20,018 nucleotides of DNA from Sphaeroforma sirkka (taxonomy: Eukaryota > Opisthokonta > Ichthyosporea > Ichthyophonida): the NCBI GenBank assembly GCA_001586965.3, contig LUCW03000203.1, positions 1 to 20,018 on the forward strand, written 5' to 3'. The notes below the pieces were generated by a model, which worked only from the letters and a program-made list of their open reading frames with translations, was not told the DNA's origin and ran no database searches. Each line of letters starts with the position of its first letter. The stretch's first letter is position 1. Positions 17,158 to 20,018 of this stretch are shown here, piece by piece. The position numbers and the translations under genes are program-made.

Positions 17158-17655
17158 TAGGTTTCAAACTATATTAAACTAAAATACAATTTAGTCAGTT
17201 AGGATTTAGCAGTGGTAGCTTGTGTAAGAATATGATCGGGACTGCCTCTTGTTGAGAGCCTAAATATCCTCGATCACACAGGGCGTACCTCTAGCTGTTC
17301 TTTATTGAATAATTTTCACTAGAAGTACTAAGTGTTCATGACCACATGCCTAATTTGTAGATAGACATAATAACGTAAGTCACGTTAATATATTAGTGTA
17401 AACTTCGATGGAAGTTACTAGGTTTCAAACTATATTAAACTGAAATACAATTTAGTCAGTTAGGATTTAGCAGTGGTAGCTTGTGTAAGAATGATCGGGA
17501 CTGCCTCTTGTTAAGAGCCTAAATATCCTCGATCACACAGGGCGTACCTCTAGCTGTTCTTTATTGAATAATTTTCACTAGAAGTACTAAGTGTTCATGA
17601 CCACTTGCCTAATTTGTAAATAGACATAATAACGTAAGTCACGTTAATACATTAG
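17076..17655 (+). repeat. Tandem ~258-bp duplication in the element's 3' UTR
   Basis: Unit 1 is 17076-17397 and unit 2 is 17398-17655, over 95% alike by eye. They share AATACAATTTAGTCAGTTAG, GGGCGTACCTCTAGCTGTTC and ATAACGTAAGTCACGTTAAT. Unit 1 is longer only because a TA tract (17100-17157, about 29 repeats) sits where unit 2 has a plain CTAGG. The ORF stop (CTTTGA) lies in unit 1, and unit 2 has CTTCGA at the same place. Confidence 0.95.
17100..17157 (+). repeat. (TA)29 microsatellite
   Basis: A perfect TA tract interrupting the first 3' UTR unit. Its absence from the second unit shows that it expanded after the unit duplicated, or that it was lost there. Confidence 0.97.
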
Positions 17656-17704
17656 CTGATATAAATAAAGTTCCATCTGAAGAAAAGTTAAAAAAAAAAA
17701 AAAA

Positions 17705-17988
17705 GACTTATTGGATTTTGGAGATTGGCGGGAGGACCAAAATCTATAAGTAGTAGTTCGGAGATTATAAAATTTAGTTTATAATATCCTACATCTACTA
17801 ATGTCTCAAATAGGTCCAAGTAGATGAGTCATACCAAATACTCAGGCTATTGGAGCCATCAAAGTGAATTTAGAACACTTTGGAAATATTGGAAAAAGAG
17901 CTTGTACTAAATTATTTAAAATACAAATAAAACCAATGTATTATCTCAATTGATCTTGATATTTTAGACTGACCGGAGGCCGTATTTC
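17705..17988. other. AT-rich spacer, possible remainder of a gypsy 3' LTR
   Basis: The sequence between the poly(A) of the LINE-like fragment and the candidate polypurine tract. If the LTR starts near 17992 on the minus strand, this stretch would be its body, cut by the LINE-like insertion. No TATA-like or repeat evidence in the window confirms that. Confidence 0.3.
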
Positions 17989-18119
17989 TACATAGCCCCC
18001 AGTAGCTTTTAGAACTACGAACGTACGTTAAGATACGATCTAGTTGGTAAAGCGAAAACCAAAGTAAAAACGGTTTCGGTCATGGCTTATCGAGTAAGTA
18101 TGTGCCTATATGTACGAGT

Positions 18120-18896
18120 TCAAGACTCATGTTGTACTCTATGTCGTTTAGTATTTGGTCCAGTAACCATTTCCGATGTAGGCGCCTTACGTTTATTATT
18201 TGGTAAGGTAATAGCCAAAGGCTGTTCTTCATTAGTAAGTAAGTTTGAACAATTTTCTGCACTGTTGGTAAGCAGATCAGAAAGTTTAGTCACGTAGGAA
18301 GTAGGTGGCAAATAGGGAATTTCAGATCCGTCAGGGTTTGTAGTCACCTGAGGAAACCCTTTTCGTTTATCTCGTGTGTTCTTATGTAAACGCTTATTCC
18401 ATTTCATATTAAAGATACGAAGAAAGTCGCGAGATTCACGAAATGTATCGGAGGTTAGCCAAGCTACTGTCCCATCCATGAAACGGGTCTTGTAGTAAGT
18501 GTAACCGTCTTTGGATGTTTTGTCAATTATATCTTTGACTTGTGACTCCATAACTGGTACATCAGAATCAAATGAGCGAGCGAATGAGAGTTCGGAGGTA
18601 GGGATACGGTGAGTGTCTAGATTGGTTGCGCTAGTACCATCAATGTTATTCACTTCGTAAGTATCACTCTTCTCATCATGGTAGGAAATAACAAAAGGTC
18701 CTATCGTCTTAGAAGAGAGTTCGGTAACGTTGGCGTTTCGATTTATAATGTTAACGTAATCGCCGACTTTGAACTGAACAATGTTCTTAGTGTTATTCCA
18801 TCGGTCATACGCTTTAAGTAGAACGCGATTTTTGTGCTCGAGTAAACAGGGGGGGTAAACAACGTTCTGCATATGCTCGATCTTTTTTGTAGCCAC
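18120..18896 (-). CDS. Integrase C-terminal region with chromodomain-like module (gypsy pol end)
   Basis: An uninterrupted 258-residue frame ends at TGA 18122-18120. Residues about 43-95 (FKVGDYVNI...GPFVISYH...YEVNNIDG) match the SH3-like integrase C-terminal fold. Residues about 116-163 (VKDIIDKTSKDGYTYYKTRF then DGTVAWLTSDTF) resemble a divergent chromodomain, with DG.YY...F.DGT.AW in place of the usual Y.VKWKGY...TWEP. A basic tail (NNKRKAP, NTKRHR) follows. Chromodomain integrases direct insertion towards marked chromatin in known chromoviruses. This is part of a broken polyprotein, not a separate gene. Confidence 0.7.
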   Translation of the reverse strand: MATKKIEHMQNVVYPPCLLEHKNRVLLKAYDRWNNTKNIVQFKVGDYVNIINRNANVTELSSKTIGPFVISYHDEKSDTYEVNNIDGTSATNLDTHRIPTSELSFARSFDSDVPVMESQVKDIIDKTSKDGYTYYKTRFMDGTVAWLTSDTFRESRDFLRIFNMKWNKRLHKNTRDKRKGFPQVTTNPDGSEIPYLPPTSYVTKLSDLLTNSAENCSNLLTNEEQPLAITLPNNKRKAPTSEMVTGPNTKRHRVQHES

Positions 18897-19448
18897 GGGG
18901 TAGCGTGTTTCTCGAGCGCAGTTTTATCAAACGTTGCTTGTAATTCACTATAGCGGCCAAAGAAATAGTGAAACGGAGTGTTCCAGTTTGAGGATTCATG
19001 CAGTTATTCATTTGAGTCTGAACCCATTTCAAATGATAAGGCCACATATCCTCAACGTCGTCTAGTGCGGTACGCAAGAGTTTCTTAAGTTCTCTATGAC
19101 GTGTCTCATTTGCACCCTGCGTTTGAGGTTTGTAAGGAACACCACGCCTATGGGTCATGCCTGATACGAGTATAAGTGCCTCCATTACGTCGGTACAAAC
19201 CTCACTACCGTTATCAGAACATAGTACTCGGGGAAACCGAAGTCATTGAAGACGTGATAGCATAATTCTGCCACTGTTTGTGGACGTTTGTTCGGTATTG
19301 CATAAAGCAAGTTATAGCCCGAAGCCACACATAAGAAATGACAGATATATACATCGCCAGTATGCTTGGATCGCGGGAGTTTAACCAAATCGACTATGAC
19401 TCGGCGCATCGGTTGGTCTTCTGTCACACTTTTTTTAGGGGTGCCCAA
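18814..19448 (-). pseudogene. Integrase catalytic core (gypsy), frameshifted
   Basis: The first part (19448-19185) has VIVDLVKLPRS with the first catalytic Asp, then FLCVASGYNLLYAIPNKRPQ. After FPEYYVL the frame breaks. In the next frame DNGSE holds the second Asp (codon 19215-19213), and PQTQGANETRHRELKKLL holds the catalytic Glu (codon 19107-19105), exactly 35 residues later, giving the D,D35E signature. A further frame change occurs near 18900-18960, before the C-terminal region. All catalytic residues survive, but not in one frame. Confidence 0.8.
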
Positions 19449-19729
19449 CCGTATCGCTTGATCTGGCTCTTTTCACAATCAGTACAGCGTCGGTATACTT
19501 CACGTATGGTTTCTTTCAGCGCCGGGTGATCAAGCCCTGCACGAATAGCCATTTTATAAGTATGCTCATATGCTCGATGCGTTAAATTATGTATAATTTT
19601 AACTCTACTTTCGAGCTCCTCTAAGTCAGTCAGATTCTGCGTAACGCTGGCTGGATGAACCGTAGTCCTGTTGGAAAGGGCAACCTCAGTATCAGGAGGG
19701 TAGACTCTGAGATACATAATTGACAACAT
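19424..19729 (-). pseudogene. Integrase N-terminal zinc-binding domain (gypsy)
   Basis: HNLTH (His47, His51 of this frame) and CTDC (Cys82, Cys85) make the H-X3-H...C-X2-C integrase zinc finger, with 30 residues between the pairs, the usual spacing. The flanking GLDHPALKETIREVYRRC is typical of gypsy integrases. The frame is shifted relative to both neighbours. Confidence 0.8.
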
Positions 19730-20018
19730 TGGATTGTTGAAGTATCTTCTTCAGTTGTTTCGCAACTCCTGGCTGTTCTTTAAGCAGCGCTTTAAGTAGT
19801 TGAGTGCGAGCTTCAGGTTCTCTTAGAGTTTTGAGTCTTTGATCCATGGCCTTAGCTAGTTCCATGTTTTTACGATCTAATGCCGTTTCAATCGGCATTA
19901 TCTCGACTACAATCTTGTTGGGTGCATGTGTTGTACGAGTCTTGATCTTTTGTTCAAACTCTTTGGAACTCCTCTAGTTTAGCTAAGAATTCGGTTGAGG
20001 TTTCCACTAAGGACAACA
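19692..20018 (-). pseudogene. Gypsy pol fragment upstream of integrase
   Basis: A charged, probably helical linker: KNMELAKAMDQRLKTLREPE and QLLKALLKEQPGVAKQLKKI. The frame from the right edge (LSLVETSTEFLAKLEEF) breaks near 19970 and resumes in another frame (KIKTRTTHAPNKIVVEIMPI). This corresponds to the region between RNase H and integrase. No catalytic motif is seen in the part inside the window. Confidence 0.6.

Larger units (their letters stand above)
16311..17704 (+). mobile_element. 5'-truncated LINE-like (non-LTR) retrotransposon fragment
   Basis: The order is a decayed coding region, then a stop, a tandemly repeated 3' UTR and a 15-base poly(A) at 17690-17704. This is the layout expected of a 5'-truncated non-LTR insertion. 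The 5' boundary is uncertain. The catalytic reverse-transcriptase motif is not present, consistent with truncation just upstream of RT motif 7. I could not identify a target-site duplication. Confidence 0.55.
17989..20018 (-). mobile_element. Decayed Ty3/gypsy-type LTR retrotransposon, integrase end
   Basis: The minus strand carries, in order, a pre-integrase linker, an HHCC zinc finger, a D,D35E integrase core, an SH3-like C-terminal fold and a chromodomain-like tail. Each lies in a different frame because of several frameshifts. The element continues past the right edge, so reverse transcriptase and the other LTR are not visible. Downstream of the stop, a purine run on the element strand (15 bases, 18010-17996) followed within 4 bases by TGTAG is a candidate polypurine tract and start of the 3' LTR. 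The LTR end is not resolved. Confidence 0.85.

Noticed and set aside
18030..18130. tRNA-like boxes (CTAGTTGGTAAAGC and GAGTTCAAGACTC)
   Set aside because: Box spacing and arms do not form a cloverleaf and no acceptor stem pairs. It also overlaps the end of the gypsy ORF.

Overview
This is a piece of a eukaryotic nuclear genome. The evidence is GT-AG introns interrupting conserved proteins, an AATAAA poly(A) signal, abundant TA, GT and GATA-type microsatellites, and retrotransposon remnants. The lineage cannot be fixed from the window. A repeat-rich protist, for example a unicellular relative of animals, would fit, but that is a guess.

Left half (1-11,010, plus strand). The first 2.5 kb is a 22-bp satellite rich in CpG. 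It is followed by the 3' portion of a multi-exon gene whose conceptual exons match PELP1/Rix1, a 60S pre-ribosome maturation factor, from inside the RIX1 domain to the acidic C-terminal tail. I assembled nine exons (2519-2692, 4530-4646, 5179-5382, about 6159-6334, 6981-7166, 8003-8087, 8436-8635, 9776-9868, 10243-10905). The N-terminal exons must lie left of the window, beyond the satellite. The introns are full of tandem repeats, and several copy the edge of the neighbouring exon. The clearest case is a roughly 119-bp array after the first exon, which repeats the last 27 exon bases together with the 5' splice site seven more times.

Middle (11,010-14,300). A convergent minus-strand gene encodes a 584-aa aldehyde dehydrogenase of a type best known from bacteria. 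It has a 30-codon first exon (13953-14042) and one 303-bp intron. An unrecognised low-confidence minus-strand ORF lies between the two genes.

Right part (14,300-20,018). This is repeat-derived DNA. It holds a candidate inverted-repeat element (14743-15799), a 5'-truncated LINE-like fragment with a tandemly duplicated 3' UTR and poly(A) tail (about 16,311-17,704, plus strand), and the decayed integrase/chromodomain end of a Ty3/gypsy element (minus strand, running off the right edge).

No functional cluster links the genes. The most notable feature is the repeated copying of exon edges and splice sites into the introns of the PELP1-like gene.
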